NCBI GenBank assembly: GCA_005889395.1
Contig: VBFX01000233.1
Coordinates: 1 to 5,236 of the forward strand
Direction: 5' to 3'
DNA from: Chloroflexota bacterium
GTDB taxonomy: Bacteria > Chloroflexota > Dormibacteria > CF-121
DNA length: 5,236 nucleotides
Positions 5,045 to 5,236 of this stretch are shown piece by piece. Made by a program: the position numbers and the translations under genes. Within the stretch, counting starts at the first letter, position 1, and every line of letters begins with the position of its first letter. Below the pieces are notes generated by a model. That model was not told the origin of the DNA, did no database searches, and saw only the letters and a list, made by a program, of their open reading frames with translations.

Positions 5045-5236
5045 TATTCCCTCCCCGGCTCGCGGGGGAGGGCAGGGTGGGGGCTCGTGATCAGCATGCA
5101 GTCCCCGAAGCTGTAAAAGCGGTAGCGTCGCTCGATCGCCGTTGCGTAGGCCGCCAGGATACGGTCGCGCCCCGCAAAGGCGCTGACGAGCATCAGCAGC
5201 GTGCTCTTCGGCAGATGAAAGTTGGTGAGCATCGCG
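5044..5236 (-). CDS. queA: S-adenosylmethionine:tRNA ribosyltransferase-isomerase QueA, C-terminal end
   Basis: QueA transfers and isomerises the ribosyl group of S-adenosylmethionine onto preQ1 in tRNA, forming epoxyqueuosine after the Tgt step. Only about 63 C-terminal codons are in the window; the 5' part lies beyond the right edge. The conserved TNFHLPKSTLLMLVSAFAGR and the terminal YRFYSFGDCMLI are clear family signatures (E. coli QueA has a closely similar ending). The last residues, SPHPALPREPGRE, are encoded by repeat copy C, and the stop TAA at 5046-5044 overlaps the tgt ATG. The repeat therefore supplies the C-terminal tail of the protein. The identification is strong despite truncation. 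Confidence 0.95.
   Translation of the reverse strand, partial: AMLTNFHLPKSTLLMLVSAFAGRDRILAAYATAIERRYRFYSFGDCMLITSPHPALPREPGRE
5049..5072 (-). promoter_or_regulatory. tgt ribosome-binding site enclosed in a hairpin
   Basis: In the mRNA the 3' arm GGGGAGGG (5056-5049) contains GGAGG five bases before the tgt ATG, a near-ideal Shine-Dalgarno sequence. The 5' arm CCCTCCCC (5072-5065) pairs with all eight bases and would hide it. Ribosomes finishing queA would open the stem, so the layout predicts coupled translation of tgt. The pairing is seen directly; the regulatory effect is an inference. Confidence 0.55.
5049..5083 (-). repeat. Palindromic GC-rich repeat, copy C (queA/tgt junction)
   Basis: Arms ccctcccc (5049-5056) and ggggaggg (5065-5072) are perfectly complementary around an eight-base loop. 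On the plus strand a tail cagggtggggg runs to 5083. Copy B shares this tail and copy A has a variant of it; all three copies point the same way. The element lies entirely within the last codons of queA and ends three bases before its stop codon. Confidence 0.75.

Noticed and set aside
23..5083. The three palindromes as a CRISPR array or tandem repeat
   Set aside because: The copies are kilobases apart with genes between them, and there are no regular spacers.

Overview
The window reads as one set of bacterial housekeeping genes, all on the minus strand. In the direction of transcription the order is queA (only its 3' end is present), tgt, secD, secF, rimP and nusA (its 3' end lies outside the window). 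The DNA is GC-rich (about 60-65% by eye), with a strong third-codon GC bias that creates long antisense shadow frames. Separate SecD and SecF proteins, a NusA without the long acidic C-terminal repeats of enterobacteria, and leaderless-looking promoters suggest a high-GC member of the Terrabacteria, for example a Chloroflexota or Dormibacterota lineage. That placement is an inference, not a demonstrated fact.

Region by region, from the right edge leftward: positions 5236-5044 hold the C-terminal end of QueA. Positions 5044-3938 hold a complete Tgt, whose start codon overlaps the queA stop by one base. QueA and Tgt both belong to the queuosine tRNA-modification pathway. An 88-base gap follows, holding a GC-rich palindromic repeat and a -10-like hexamer just before secD. 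No yajC gene lies there. SecD (3849-2537) and SecF (2525-1656) are the membrane partners of the SecYEG translocon. SecF is intact. SecD changes reading frame near 3667 and appears to lack a block that should carry the conserved G-L-D-L-x-G-G motif, so it is either a real lesion or an assembly error. A 69-base gap between secF and rimP holds a -10-like hexamer, a possible 15-codon leader frame and a compact hairpin with a T tract directly before the rimP start. RimP (1586-1098, ribosome maturation) and NusA (1098-1, transcription elongation/termination factor) follow with a one-base stop/start overlap.

Two layers lie on top of the ordinary genes. First, three copies of a C-rich/G-rich palindromic repeat sit in the same orientation at gene ends: inside the nusA reading frame, just after tgt, and across the queA/tgt junction. 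There the repeat encodes the queA C-terminus and also supplies the tgt ribosome-binding site inside a hairpin. Second, the rimP-nusA leader looks like a transcription attenuator, which would suit the known self-regulation of nusA operons. I found no mobile-element gene, CRISPR array, tRNA or rRNA, and no evidence of a wholly new multi-gene system.
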